Position numbers and translations under genes: made by a program
The notes under the pieces: model-generated
Told to the model about the DNA's origin: nothing
The model's input: the letters and a program-made list of their open reading frames with translations, nothing else
Database searches by the model: none
NCBI GenBank assembly: GCA_963920635.1
Contig: OY987303.1
Span: forward strand, 47,739,223-47,803,222
Length of the DNA stretch: 64,000 bases
Direction: 5' to 3'
From: Pseudeuparius sepicola
Taxonomy: Eukaryota > Arthropoda > Insecta > Coleoptera > Anthribidae
Shown here: positions 22,947 to 35,276 of the stretch, one piece after another
How positions within the stretch are numbered: position 1 is the first letter of the stretch
Layout: every line of letters begins with the position of its first letter

Positions 22947-23581
22947 CTGGGTGTCCAAAATTGAGCTTCCGATTTAAATTGACCGCCATTTCTAATAATC
23001 TTCATTGACAGTTTTTCTATAGTGACATATGTCAAGTAAAAACTTTGCGGTTAGTTGTTTCTTGGTCAACATGGAGCAACTGTCCATTCAAGAACGTCTT
23101 TTTATTGTGAAAACTTATTACCAAAATGGGGAATGTTTTGCTGCAACTGCAAGAAAATGCCATACTAATTTTGGAAGAAATTTAGCACCATCTGTTAAAG
23201 TTATTGAAAATTTTATGATGAAATTTCAACAGACTGGTTCAGTAGAAATTAACAGGCGCCCTGTTTACAATCGTGGTGCCCGATCGGAAGAAAACATTGC
23301 TGTGGTGAGGGCTAGTGTTGGTGAAATCCTGAAAATGTCAGTTCGAAAACATTGAAATTTCTTCATAAAATTTGCAATAACTTTAACAGATGGTGCTAAA
23401 TTTCTTCCAAAATGAGTACGGCATTTTCTTGCAGTTGCAGCAAAACATTCCCCATTTTGGTAATACGTTTTCACAACCGCAAAGTTTTTACTTGACATTA
23501 TGTCACTATAGGAAAACTGTCAATGAAGATTATTAGAAATGGCGGTCAATTTAAATCGGGAGCTCAATTTTGGACACCCAT
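22947..23581. mobile_element. Foldback built from two mariner-like 5' ends
   Basis: Both ends start TGGGTGTCCAAAATTGAGCT and read inward in opposite directions. Each arm continues past the TIR into the same protein-coding text: a Tc1/mariner helix-turn-helix segment (FIVKTYYQNGECFAATARK), plus strand at about 23,100-23,240 and minus strand at about 23,380-23,480. The catalytic domain is absent. The left flank is TA and the right flank reads TTA. This looks like a fold-back rearrangement that joined two copies of the 5' terminus. Confidence 0.75.
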
Positions 23582-26217
23582 TATATTAGGCATCTTTTTA
23601 AAGACGAAATGGAAATCGAATGGGCCATAGTTCAAAACCCTTGCAATACTCTTAAGTTATTATACACCAAAAATGTATAAACCACCGGGCATATTTTGGT
23701 TATCTTTTTGCGGGAATCGATTTTACATAGTATAGCCGCAATGTAGCTCATTGTATCCGTAAAAAAATAAAATTTTACGAAAAAATCATTTAACTGTCGA
23801 ATATGTAGAAGGTATTATGTTTGTGTTCATGGAATTCATAGCACGCTTGGTTTGATTGATATATAGTATCTAATAGTTCCATAAATAGAATTGTTGAATA
23901 AAGCAGAATTTACAGGTGTTTTTAGTGGTGTTTACTAATGTAAGTATACTGTGTTAGGTTTTCACCCATACTAGTTGAACAATATGGCAAAAGAGGTCCA
24001 TTACTTGTATTGACACCATTGCCTTTCAAGTATTAAATAACGTTTATTTTGATAGGTCTTTGACAGTTATATATTTTTTTCTCCCTTTTAGATTAATGTT
24101 TTTATTATATTTTAACGAAACTAAAACAATGTACAACGTGCAACTGAAACTATTGTTGCATGTTTCTTTCATATAATTGTAGTTTAAGTTTTTCCTTCAA
24201 TTAATAGGTTCTTATCTTATCGATGGTTTGACCTCGTTTGGAATGATTTTTTTCTATTTTTTTCTTTGCAGGCTTGGTTCTGATGAGTATGACTAGGGCG
24301 TAGTTTATTTGTCAAACTGACAACTAACATGTTTATTTATTATATTTACAAAGTCTATGGTTACATGTAGAAACACTTACATAATAGTATTAATAGTGTA
24401 ATAACTGTAGATTATGCTAATTCTAAAAGAGTTTTCAGATTCAAGATGTTGCGTAGTTTCCAAAGTCGTGTTACAGAAAATAAGTTTGTAGCGATTTTGA
24501 AAATAATTGGACCACAGTTTATACCGTGTAACAACCAGGATCGTTGTAGTGCCAGCAAAATATATTATATTGTCCATTGCAGTCTCACTGAATGTCATCC
24601 TAGGTCAGGTAGTATTAAACCACACAAGCCGTACTTAATAAAACGCTAGAGAAAAATAAACTTATAAATTATCTGTTTCTGTTGACACTAAAGGAAAGGA
24701 AAAGCTATGTGCACAATTAATTTAATTGTTTAACCAGTCTTTGGCCACGCAACGTTTCCTAACGTTCATTTTGCAATCGTATTGTACCTACTACTAAAAC
24801 GCTGATGAGTACGACTCCGTCAGAGACGATCTGACACATCATAACCACAAGAATAGAAAGCAAACAGAAGGTTAACTCACAATTTGCGCGCGAAATTGTA
24901 CCTAACCTAAAAAACCTAAAAAAGCGGTAGAACCTGCCAACGCATTGACGTTCGCCATGCAGTATTGTTTTGATATCCGCTGTGAGCAGTACCTGTTCGT
25001 GAATTTGATTTATTATTTATTTTTATGCATGCGTTGATATTTTCTTGATTTTAAAGAACCTTGTGTGTTATATTTACCTACTGGTTGGTACAATTATATT
25101 CATTGTAAATCACAATTATTATAATAATTACTGTGATTTAGAACGTATGTACAACAAAAAAATTAATACAACCCCGAGCAAATCTAACTAAAAATTATTA
25201 AATACTGCTCCGTGTTCTACCGCTATTAAATGGCGTCGTAATTTGTGAAACATCACGGACTTTAAGCTGAGTTAGAGTTCTGGTTGTTTTCTATTCTTGT
25301 GTCATCATAACCACCGGCTATAACAGTGCTTTCGCTAGATGAAAATAAGCCGAGTCAAATTTAGTCGAAGCGAGGAAGTCTGAAAATATTTGAGAATCAG
25401 GCTACTAATATATTGTGATTGGACAATCTACAGATCAGGTTACAACAAAATCCGCTTATGACAAGGATTTAGGAGACAGACCCAGAGTCTTGTTTCCTCA
25501 ATCGTAAAGATCAAGGACATTTTAATTCGAATGCATATGTTTGTTCCTTTTCTTGAAGGACCACATAGTAAGTAGTTTGTGATGCTGCCTATGTTCTCTA
25601 TGCTCTTCATCGTCAAGTTTTATATTGGACGCCGCGACATTTTTATTTACCTTGTGCCCTGAAGCTGTCTAGTAAGGTTAGAAAGACTATCATGCGGTAT
25701 ATGAGATGGCTACGTATACTACATCACAATGGGTTTCATGCATAAATTTCCCGTTTTATTGGCAGGGATTTTGAGGCCGGGGGACTATGCTACTTACGGG
25801 TATGTGTGTCTTCCTGCATATACCTCCATATTATCTATTCTCCGCAGTCTTTTCTAGGCTAACTTTTGCGGAAAATATCTGCAGTATGCAACTTTGGCAT
25901 TGTACCGTGTTTTTTGCCTAACGTGTTATCAGAATCTAATGTTTATCTGCTTATGCCACAATGTTTATTGCGAGCTGAACTTTCTGTCGTTCATTCCTAA
26001 AAATATAGAAAAAACAGTTTTTCTGCGAAAAATTAATTTAAATCGAAAAAGTTGTTAAAAAAAGTTGTAAATCTTGAAAAAAATATTGTTTATTGCAGCT
26101 ATCGTTACATTATAATTGGGTGAGATTTTTGCAGTAGTTGTCATAGAATTGTTTGTTTTCACGATGATTCTTGAATGTTGTTCGTAAATTGTTGAAAATG
26201 GTCTATACAGGGTGGTT
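23582..26217. other. 2.6 kb without recognisable genes
   Basis: AT-rich DNA with no domain-bearing open frame, RNA gene or clear repeat that I can support. Confidence 0.4.
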
Positions 26218-28834
26218 CACTTTTATGTGGTAGGACTTTAACATTAGATAGAAAAAGATAATCTAAAATGAAAATTTTATATCAACATATATCGGGGAAA
26301 GCTTAGTTTCCGAGATACAGGGCGTTGAAGTGTTGGAAAAAATATGAAGTATTTTTTACACTGTCCGAACCAGTGGAGATATTTAAACCAAATTTGATGT
26401 GTAGTACCACCTTTTTGACTACGATATTTAGTGATAATATGAAGGTCCTGAAATAACCAGTGGTGGAGTTATGGGTTTTCACTATCACTAAATTTAAAAA
26501 GTAATTAGTACGGACCTGTCTCACATCAACGTAAAGTTCTTTCAATTCTCTACAAAAAGTGTATCTTGACATTTTTTTGTATCTGCCACGGTTGTGTAGT
26601 AAATAAATTATTTCGTTTCCATCTCAGCCTTTTTTGCCTAAAAATGTGTTTTCTAAGATTATTGATAAATATCGCAAATAACAGAAATTAATTATGGAAC
26701 ACTTATCGGATTCAGCTATTTTGTTTTTAATTTTATGGAAACAATTTTAAAAATAAACTGGCACTTGGTTTGAGGTACATTACTTTATTATCATTTTAAC
26801 ATTTTTATCAAATCTAGTATTAAATTTTTATAATTCTAAATTTGTACAACATTCAACAATTGTTCAAAATGTGATCCATTCTGTTGCACACATAATTCAC
26901 TTCGACGCCTAACGGATTGAACAGCATCGATTGAATTGCCATTTCTCAATTCATCGCACGCATTTCTGATACGATCAATAAGTTGTTCCCTTGTTTCTAC
27001 AGGAGTCGCATAGACTTGTTCTTTTAAAAATCCCCATACGAAGAAGTCCAGAGGTGTTATGTCCGGAGAACGTGGTGGCCAAGCGACCGGTCCCCCTCGT
27101 CCGATCCACCTATTTGGAAAGTTATTATTTAACCAGTTCCTCACATTTCGGTGAAAATGTGCAGGACAGCCGTCAAGTTGGAACCAAGCCAACAATCTTA
27201 AGTTTAAAGGAATGTCTTCCCACATATTATTATGCTCAGCTACTAAAAACTCCAAAAAATTGTCACCATTCACTCGCTGTGGCAAAAAAAGGGACCAAAC
27301 AGATGATGGTTGTACAGTCCAATCCAAACATTGACACTAAATTCGACCTGAAAATTTCTTGGCCGGATTGCATGTGGGTTTTCTTGTGCCCAAATATGCT
27401 GATTATGAAAGTTTACTACTCCACGACGAGTAAAACACGACTCGTCCGTCCATAAAATGTTATTTAAAAATTGTCTATTTCCTTCAATTGACTCCAAAAT
27501 CCATCGGCAAAACACTAATCTTCTTTCTGCATCGCCGGGCCTTAAACCTTGTACGGGTTGTAGATGATACGCATGCCTGTGATCTCTTTTTAAAGCTCGC
27601 AAAATTGCAGACTTTGAAACACGTAGAGCCACTGACACTCTTCTGCTACTTGTTGTAGGATTCCTATCGAATTCACGAAGAATCTCATTGTTGCGTCTGA
27701 CTTGTTGGATATTGTTTTCATTTCCTCGTTCGACGATTCTAGTTCTCAGACCGCGAGTTCTGAATTGCCGGTGCATGTTAACAAACACCGAGGGACGCGG
27801 ATGGCGCCTATTTGGAAATCGCCTCCGGTATTCTCTGGCTGCTTCCGCAGAGTTCCCATTTGCAACTCCATAGCAGAAATGGATGTCAGCCTGCTCTTCA
27901 TTTGTAAATTGGAACGGCATTTTAATTATTAACAAAGACAAACTGCGGCGCTGCTACGTTCATCTACTGGATGACAGATTATTGTATTATTAACTGTCAA
28001 TAAGATTTTCTTTTCCATGGCACACTTATCTTCACCAGTACGGCGATGCAGAAAGGACATTAGTATTTTGCCGACGGATTTTGTAGTCAAAGGAAATAAG
28101 ACAATTTTTAAATAACATTTTATGGGCGGAAGAATCATGTTTTACTCGTCGTGGTATAATTTAGAATTCTACAAATTTAGAATTATAAAAATTATTAAGA
28201 AATAATACAGATTTGATAAAAATGTTAAAATGATAATAAAGTAATGTACCTCAAACCAAGTGCCAGTTTATTTTTAAAATTGTTTCCATAAAATTAAAAA
28301 TAAAATAGCTGAATCCGATAAGTGTTCCATAATTAATTTCTGTTATTTGCGATATTTATCAATAATCTTAGAAAACACATTTTTAGGCAAAAAAGGCTGA
28401 GATGGAAACGAAATAATTTATTTACTACACAACCGTGGCAGATACAAAAAAATGTCAAGATACACTTTTTGTAGAGAATTGAAAGAACTTTACGAAAAAA
28501 AAATTTACGTTGATGTGAGACAGGTCCGTACTAATTACTTTTTAAATTTAGTGATAGTGAAAACCCATAACTCCACCACTGGTTATTTCAGGACCTTCAT
28601 ATTATCACTAAATATCGTAGTCAAAAAGGTGGTACTACACATCAAATTTGGTTTAAATATCTCCACTGGTTCGGACAGTGTAAAAAATACTTCATATTTT
28701 TTCCAACACTTCAACGCCCTGTATCTCGGAAACTAAGCTTTCCCCGATATATGTTGATATAAAAAAATTTTCATTTTAGATTATCTTTTTCTATCTAATG
28801 TTAAAGTCCTACCACATAAAAGTGAACCACCCTG
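26218..28834 (-). mobile_element. Tc1/mariner-type transposon with ~0.6 kb TIRs
   Basis: Starts CAGGGTGGTTCACTTTTATG and ends with its complement, flanked by TA (26,216-26,217 and 28,835-28,836). The inverted arms run to about 26,848 on the left and from about 28,172 on the right, unusually long for the superfamily. The transposase is on the minus strand between them. A short plus-strand duplicate of its first catalytic motif lies at 28,108-28,155. Confidence 0.85.
26836..27920 (-). pseudogene. Mariner-type transposase, one frameshift
   Basis: From MPFQFTNEEQ (chosen over an upstream in-frame Met because the helix-turn-helix starts here) the frame encodes an N-terminal HTH domain and the first catalytic motif WTDESCF. 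It is then thrown out of frame at a run of seven T (plus-strand A run at about 27,286-27,292). In the adjacent frame the protein continues with the second Asp in QLDGCPAH and the third in PPRSPDITPLDFF (36 residues between them). A one-base loss in the homopolymer explains the break. Otherwise the catalytic triad appears intact. Confidence 0.85.
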
Positions 28835-28836
28835 TA

Positions 28837-29244
28837 TTTCTGGGGACTAACGAAAATAAACCTATTCAAAGTTCTGCAGTTTTTTTCCTTATACATTTTT
28901 CCTCCGACCAATGGGAAATGAGATAAATCGGTTCCTATATTTTTTCAATATGGCGGCGAACCGGAGTGGGATGGGGATACATCAATTTGGCTTTCGAGCT
29001 TTCAAACCAATAGTAACAAAATAGCAAAAATTTTGCTTTCCAGGAATGTTTTCGATCTCCTGCCGTTTTTGACCGACTGACTACTAAATATGATTTCTTC
29101 TGAAAAACAGCGAATTGTTAAGTTACAATAAAAGTTGGTAAAATTTTGTAACAAATAGATATTAAAAAATGACAAAAAACTATTTTTTTAATAGGGCGTT
29201 CAAATTCGATAAGCCCATTTTCAGCAATTTATTTTAAATATTAG
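28837..29244. other. Non-coding gap
   Basis: Nothing identifiable. Confidence 0.35.
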
Positions 29245-29874
29245 TTTTGATAGTGTAGGCAAGGTAGACTTTAGAAGAAAAAAATTATGAAGTTTTGAAA
29301 TTTTGGTTGTGAACTCCCAGTAGGAACCCGAATGCAGATCCGAAGAGTTCCCACCCCCCCCCGGGGGGAGCTTCATCCCCTTTTGCCCAAAAAACCACCC
29401 CCAAACGTGACCATGACGGTGTTTTTTGCGTTTTGCACGTAAACCGTAACTCTGAAGAGAAAAAGTTATAGGACTTTTTAGATTCTCCATTAAATTCTCC
29501 AAAAAAAATGGTTATATAATTTTTTTGCGTATCTCCCACCAAACGCTAATAAATGACTTTGGAAAATAAGCGTAGTTTTCAGCACGAACAAAAAATAAGT
29601 CTAGCGCAGTCTTTTGCGTCGATTATCTCGAAAAGTGGTAGCGTGAGCAAAAAATGTATAGAGGCAAAATTGTAGAGCAGTTCTTTCTCTACAAGATCCC
29701 TATTGGATAAAATATTTTTGAGAAAGTATTAGTGGACATATGATGATTTTCTATACCTGTGTATTCTGCACTTTGAGCGTGTTTCGACACCACCCCTGAG
29801 GTAACGCTCTCGGTGCGTTTTTTTAAAGTGGTTTCCCCTATAGGCCTATTCCACTAATGAAATATAAATATTTA

Positions 29875-30663
29875 ATCAATTGCCTCTGCAAAATGGTCCT
29901 GCTCGATGGAATTTAAACAACTGTGCCCATGACAATGAGAACACATTGTAGAGCAGTGCAGGTCAACCTTTACACATGCACAATGCTTTCCACAGCCCTT
30001 CTTACAGCCGCAAGATATGAGCTGCATAATCGAGGCTGGAGCTGGTGCTTGAGTCGTGAGCACTGGCATTAGAATGTTGTTAGTTTTTCTACAGCCCCAT
30101 TCAGTTGCTCTCAAATTTCTTCCTTTCCACAAATGAATTTGATGAAAAACGCGATAGGAATGTTGTCTTACTGCATGAGATGTAGGTGGTAGTCTGGACA
30201 AAATGACTGCGTTACTCGACTGGCCAACTAGCGACCATTTCTTGTAAATCCTTTCTTGTATTTATTAAGGTTACGGTCTGTGATTTTCCTTTTCCAAAGA
30301 AAGCAGACGTGGTGTCGCAGCCACTAAACGCATGAGCAAATAAAATATTATCTTAGCAATATTTTAAAACTGTCGAGTTTTGTAAGTCCTGGGAACTATA
30401 CACCCTTTCCTTAACATTTCCTTGGGTGTCTCTTAAAAAGCGAATGTGTTTCTCTGGAGGACATAGAGCGATAAAGAGTGTAAGCAAATCGATATCCTGC
30501 CAATAACAACGGCTTTTTCATCATTGGTGGCTGCAGTAGCAGCGAGAGTGGATATACCTGCTGATTCTAATGTGTTCATCAGTTGACCAATAAAACGCAC
30601 TTTATTGGCAAGATTACTCAACAAATTCTTTTGAGAATCACTAATAATTGGCGTGTCTGTCAA
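29875..30663 (-). pseudogene. Uncharacterised SGCDTTS-family gene, minus copy
   Basis: Minus-strand translation gives LANKVRFIGQLMNTL (about 30,610), FAHAFSGCDTTSAFFGKGK (about 30,330) and HAVRQHSYRVFHQIHLWKG (about 30,170). A Cys-rich C-terminus follows, with CGCKKGCGKHCACVKVDLHC (about 29,990). These blocks are typical of an uncharacterised, high-copy protein family in invertebrate genomes that I associate with transposons. Stops and a deletion separate the blocks, so this copy is dead. No function should be assigned. Confidence 0.55.
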
Positions 30664-30716
30664 AAATTATTTCTGCAGACATCCGTTTTAGGAGGCGTTG
30701 CTGACGTTCAAAACTA

Positions 30717-33700
30717 GACAGTTTTAAAATATTGCAAAGATAATATTTTATTTGCTGATGCGTTTAGTGGCTGCGACACCACGTCTGCTTTCTTTGGCAA
30801 AGGAAAATCACAGACCGTAAGCTTAATAAATACAAGAAAGGATTTACAAGAAGTTGTCGCCGTATTCAGTAATCCTTCATCGGCAAAAGATGACATTGCA
30901 AGCGCTGGGGAGAAATTTACGCTTGCTCTATACACTGTGTCCCGGATAAGAATGAACAGCATGGGGATATTGCAAACGGTGAGAGATAGGGCAACGGTTA
31001 AATGGGGAAAAAGTTGCGCAATTTCGAGGTCAATAAAATAGTACAAACAGATTTTTGAGTTATTTTGAAAAAAGTAAAATTTTGCGTTTTCAATTTTATT
31101 TTTTTCTGAAGTTGTTATCACAGATAGAGAAAAAGAAAAACACTTTCTTATGGCACTTTTTAACGGGCCTTAAGATTGCGTTTTTAGATTTGTTCTACAA
31201 CGTTTCGTTTTTGAGAAACCATCTTCAACTTTATTTTTTAAATACGGACCTGGATTTTTTTTTGTAGATTTAGAAAGCACTTTTCATTGCAAATACCATG
31301 ATGTATGACACGAAATATTTTTAAAATGTTTTGAGACAATTATACTGAAAATTCCTTTTTTTACATTCATTTTTGTCTAATGCGGCCCTGAATTTAATAA
31401 TAAGGAGTCTAAATATTAATCAGTATTGACAACAATTTAACTTACAGTTTATTTTTACTTCGAAAACTTAATATTTTTAAACTGTACGGCCCTGCGTCTG
31501 GTAAAGTGTTTTCCTCTGTTGTTGTACAGCAAACAGTGTTGCATTGTGTTTTGGAGTAAATTCTTCGCTTTTTCTAATTGCGAGAAGGTAATCAATAACT
31601 TTTGCCATTTATTAATTGCAAAAATACATTCGTTCGGCCTCTACACTATTTCTGTGACACAAGATATGACATGCTGCCATGTTAAATTTGTCGTCATTTG
31701 AAAAAGCACCTCCATTTGTAATGAAATAAATTGTTAACTAAATGATACAGTGGGAGTTATGACAAATGACAAGGGATTGATTTCGTTGTTTCAAAGCCCT
31801 CTAGGTGGAGGATTTTTATTTATTTTTTTTATGATCGTATGTACCGTCCTTTTTTTAGTTCTCCAATTGAAAGATAAGTTGTAAGTTAAATTGTTGACAA
31901 TACTGATTCATATTAAGACTTCTTATTATTAAAGACAGGGCCGCATTAGAAAAAAAAAATAATGGAAAAAGGGAATTTTCAGTATAATTGTCTCAAAACA
32001 TTTTAAAAATATTTCTTGTCATACATCATGATATTTGCAATGAAAAGTGCTTTCAATATCTGTAAAAAAAATCCAGGTCCGTATTTAAAAAAATTAAGTT
32101 GAAGATGGTTTCTCAAAAACGAAACGTTGTAGAACAAATCTAAAAACGCCATCTTAAGGCCCGTTAAAAAGTGCCATAAGAAAGTGCTTTTCTTTTTTCT
32201 CTATCTGTGATAGCAATTTCAGAAAAAAATAAAATCGAAAACGCAAAATTTTACTTTTTTCAAAATAACTCAAAAACGAAAAAAGATATTAGAAATCTGT
32301 TTGTGCCATTTTATTGACCTCGAAATTGCGCAACTTTTTCCCTATTTAACCGTTGCCCTATCTCTCACCGTTTGCAATATCCCCATGCTGTTCATTCTTA
32401 TCCGGGACACAGTGTATAGATCGATGCAGTTCGTGGTGGGCCACCCTGGATATCAACAAACTATTGCAAAATTCGTAAAATTCCCATCGCACACAAATCG
32501 CCCCCCGTGTATGGCTGCGGCTGCATATTGGTTATGGTAATTTGTTGGGGTACATCGGTAGAGTCAAAAAGGTTTTTACCGTCGTAGCGGAAATTTGGCA
32601 TAAATTCCGTTACAACCTTATAAGAACAAAATCGACTATCTGCATAATGTGCGCATTGCAACTTGCTGGAATTCAATTCTGCATGGGCTATTATTATGGA
32701 TAATAGGCGGTCGTCGCTTTATTATAGTTATTTATTAGAGCAGGTTGGGGAATTAACGGCGCTGGGCCAGGTACGGAAATGAAACATTGACAAATTAGTC
32801 GGCTAATACGGCGCCCAGAAATTGGTACTTCTGTAACAGAAAACATTTATCTTGGAAACGTGTTTCCGTACGCGATTTTGACTGACGGACCACAACGCAT
32901 AATCACTTTTCGTTATTAAGCAAATCATTATAAGAACTATTAAACACGAGCAACGCTTGATTCATTTAAACGAATATTAAAATCTATTCTTCGTAGATGA
33001 TAAACAAATTTAAATAATCTTCGTTTGTGTAATTTAAGCGCGCCGGCATTATTGTTGACAATAATTTATAAACCAAGTGACATTTCATCAGCCGCGATTG
33101 TCTTTTCAACGTCCACGGCTAATATGATTTTGATTTTCCAAGTTAAATTAATCGAAAATTACTGCATTTAGGTATAGGAAACCTTACACAAAGTTGTCAT
33201 AATTTTTTGTGGTGAATAAGATCGCATTAAAAAAATGGGGGTTTCCATTTGAAAATTTCGAGATTTAAGCACATTTTGAATGTAACTTTTATTCATATTT
33301 TGTGAACAGTTAAATTGTTGTCAATAGTGATTAATATTTAGACTCCTGATTATTAAATACAGGGCCGCATTAGACAAAAATGAATGGAAAAAAAGGAATT
33401 TTTAGTATAATTGTCTCAAAACATTTTAAAAATATTTCGTGTCATACATCATGGTATTTGCAATGAAAAGTGCTTTCAAAATCTACAAAAAAAAATCCAG
33501 GTCCGTATTTAAAAAAATAAAGTTGAAGATGGCTCAAAAACGAAACGTTGTAGAACAAATCTAAAAACGCCATCTTAAGGCCCGTTAAAAAGTGCCATAA
33601 GAAAGTGTTTTTCTTTTTTCTCTATCTGTGATAACAACTTCAGAAAAAAATAAAATCGAAAACGCAAAATTTTACTTTTTTCAAAATAACTCAAAAACGA

Positions 33701-34012
33701 AAAAAGATATTAGAAATCTGTTTGTGCCATTTTATTGACCTCGAAATTGCGCAACTTTTTCCCTATTTAACCGTTGCCCTATCTCTCACCGTTTGCAATA
33801 TCCCCATGCTGTTCATTCTTATCCGGGACACAGTGTATAAAGCTCCCCGACAAGAGACATCTTTAAACCATTATCACTTTATTTTATTTGATAAGCTAGT
33901 TGACCAGTCGAGTAACGCAGTCATTTTGTCCAAACTAACACCTTCTGATGCAGTAAGACAACATTCCTATCGCGTTTTTCAGGAAGGAAGGAAGAAATTT
34001 GGGAACAACTGA
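30717..34012 (+). pseudogene. SGCDTTS-family gene, plus copy, split by an insertion
   Basis: Plus-strand coding at 30,720-30,932 (ADAFSGCDTTSAFFGKGK) stops at a TA and resumes in the same reading frame at 33,838 with APRQETSLNHYHF and SDAVRQHSYRVF. The intervening DNA is a TA-flanked transposon. The C-terminal Cys-rich part is lost after about 34,012. Confidence 0.6.
30933..33835. mobile_element. Composite TGTCCCGGATAA foldback insertion
   Basis: Begins CACTGTGTCCCGGATAAG and ends with its complement, with TA on each side. A complete foldback unit occupies 30,933-32,414. A second right arm occupies about 33,302-33,835, and about 880 bp between them is of unknown origin. A partial relative lies at 19,391-20,058. 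It has no transposase, so it must rely on another element. Confidence 0.7.
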
Positions 34013-34420
34013 ATGGGGCTGTAGAATACATTTTTTTGCTCACGCTACTACTTTTCGAGATAATCGACACAAAAGGCGGCGTAAGGCTTAAGGCTTAATT
34101 TTTGTTCGCGCTAAAAACTATGCTTATTTTCCAAGTTCATTTATAAGCGTTGGGTGGGAGATACGCAAAAAAAATATATGACCATTCTTGTGGAGAATTT
34201 AATGGAGAATCTAAAAAGTCCTATAACTGTTTCTCGTCAGAGTACTGGGAGTTCACAACCAAAATTTAAAAACTTTAAAATTTTTTCTTCTAAACGTCGT
34301 TTTTTTTATCTAACTTGCCTACACTATGACAGATAGCGACGTTACCAAGTTTAAATTGGGTAATTTTTTGCCTCTTTAAACAAAAGTTAGATTTAAGTTA
34401 GATTTCAAGTAGAGATACTA

Positions 34421-34470
34421 AGAGAGCACCAGACCAGACTTGTCGAAACCTGTCTGGTCTGGTACTCTCC
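34421..34470. repeat. Terminal hairpin in left TIR
   Basis: GAGAGCACCAGACCAGAC and its near complement (one mismatch) are separated by about a 12-nt loop, 14 bp from the element end. The arms themselves contain the direct repeat CCAGACCAGAC. It may be a binding site for integrase or the replication primer protein; this is inference. Confidence 0.7.
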
Positions 34471-34518
34471 TAGGTTTTGCCCGTCTCCCCACTCTCTCCC
34501 CACTCCTATTGAAACAGC

Positions 34519-34526
34519 TATATAGG
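34519..34526 (+). promoter_or_regulatory. TATA box of the left TIR gene
   Basis: TATATAGG lies 46 nt before the chosen ATG. The same octamer precedes polB. The mirror copy is at 52,985-52,992. Confidence 0.65.
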
Positions 34527-34571
34527 AGAGGTTCAACTAAGATCTCATCAGACACGCAGATCATTTACAAC

Positions 34572-34859
34572 ATGTCCTTCTTAAATAGTTTAAACAATTT
34601 GCTGGTGAAAAATCTGGTGAATGTTCGAGATTTGGAAGTAAATAAAAAATTTGAGATCCAGTGTTTTAAGAGAATAAATACCAAGTTTGGGGAAAAGGTA
34701 GTGGTGGAATTTGCCGACTTCAAGACCATCCTGCCTCAGCGTTTTACGGAGCAATTAACTCAAGAGCGAACTGACGAATTGAATGGTGACAAAAGGTATT
34801 TTTTAACAAGCTTGGGGCCCGTCGGCAAGACTACAAATATTATATTTTCTGAAGCATGA
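34572..34859 (+). CDS. TIR-encoded small protein, possible OB-fold DNA-binding
   Basis: 95 residues from MSFLNSLNNLL. This ATG is preferred over one 132 nt upstream because the TATA box lies between them. The core FKRINTKFGEKVVVEF..LPQRF resembles a small ssDNA-binding-like OB-fold family (xxTKYGxxivvel..fLPxR) that I recall from insect mobile and viral elements. The assignment is tentative. If correct, it would coat displaced strands during protein-primed replication. It lies wholly in the TIR, so each element carries two copies. Its stop overlaps the next start as ATGA. Confidence 0.65.
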   Translation: MSFLNSLNNLLVKNLVNVRDLEVNKKFEIQCFKRINTKFGEKVVVEFADFKTILPQRFTEQLTQERTDELNGDKRYFLTSLGPVGKTTNIIFSEA

Positions 34860-34957
34860 GCGAGAGACTGCGGCGATATATGGAGGCACTCGAAGAGCTG
34901 AGACGCTTGATTATTATGTATGAACTAACTAAAAAGTTTAGAAATGTAAAGTTGTGA
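34856..34957 (+). CDS. 33-residue TIR micro-protein
   Basis: Starts in the ATGA overlap with the preceding gene and ends just before AATAAA (34,959-34,964). The product is helical and amphipathic-looking (MEALEELRRLIIMYEL), rich in Arg/Glu/Leu. The tight overlap, the polyadenylation signal two bases after the stop and conservation in both TIR copies support it being translated. No function is known to me. Confidence 0.5.
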   Translation: MSERLRRYMEALEELRRLIIMYELTKKFRNVKL

Positions 34958-35276
34958 AAATAAAAAATATTATTTGTTTGTGTGTTTTTTACTACAAATC
35001 CCAATATTGTCTGGGCACAGATATTCTGATTTTAAACAAATCATAAAAAAAATGCCTAGCGAATTTCCCAAGGACAGTGAGAAAATATTCTACATAATAT
35101 CCAATTAGACAATTGCTCTAAGAATATGCAAAAAAAAAGTAAAACATTTTTTGAAAAAGTAATTTTTATTTTTTTATTTAAAAAAATATTGCCAATTGCC
35201 AATTGCTTTAATTGCCACTTAGCCACTTGGCCCCCTTGGCCCCCCCTCCCCCCATTAGTTTTGTTTTCAGTGCTCT

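Larger units (their letters stand above)
29245..34330. mobile_element. Large inverted repeat carrying two copies of a transposon-associated gene
   Basis: The left arm (about 29,245-30,377, gene on minus) and the right arm (about 30,717-34,330 after subtracting an insertion, gene on plus) are inverted copies. Shared landmarks include GCGACACCACGTCTGCTTTC (plus, about 30,775) and its complement (about 30,305). The outer edges are approximate and no TSD was identified. The loop holds more of the minus-strand gene. Confidence 0.6.
34408..34991 (+). repeat. Left terminal inverted repeat
   Basis: 584 bp, matching the complement of 52,520-53,103. It contains a terminal hairpin, a TATA box and two small genes. 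Confidence 0.95.

Noticed and set aside
26303..26572. 89-codon minus stretch, repeated as 94 codons at 28,452-28,736
   Set aside because: Both lie in the TIRs of one mariner-like element; duplication comes from the TIR, not from a gene family.
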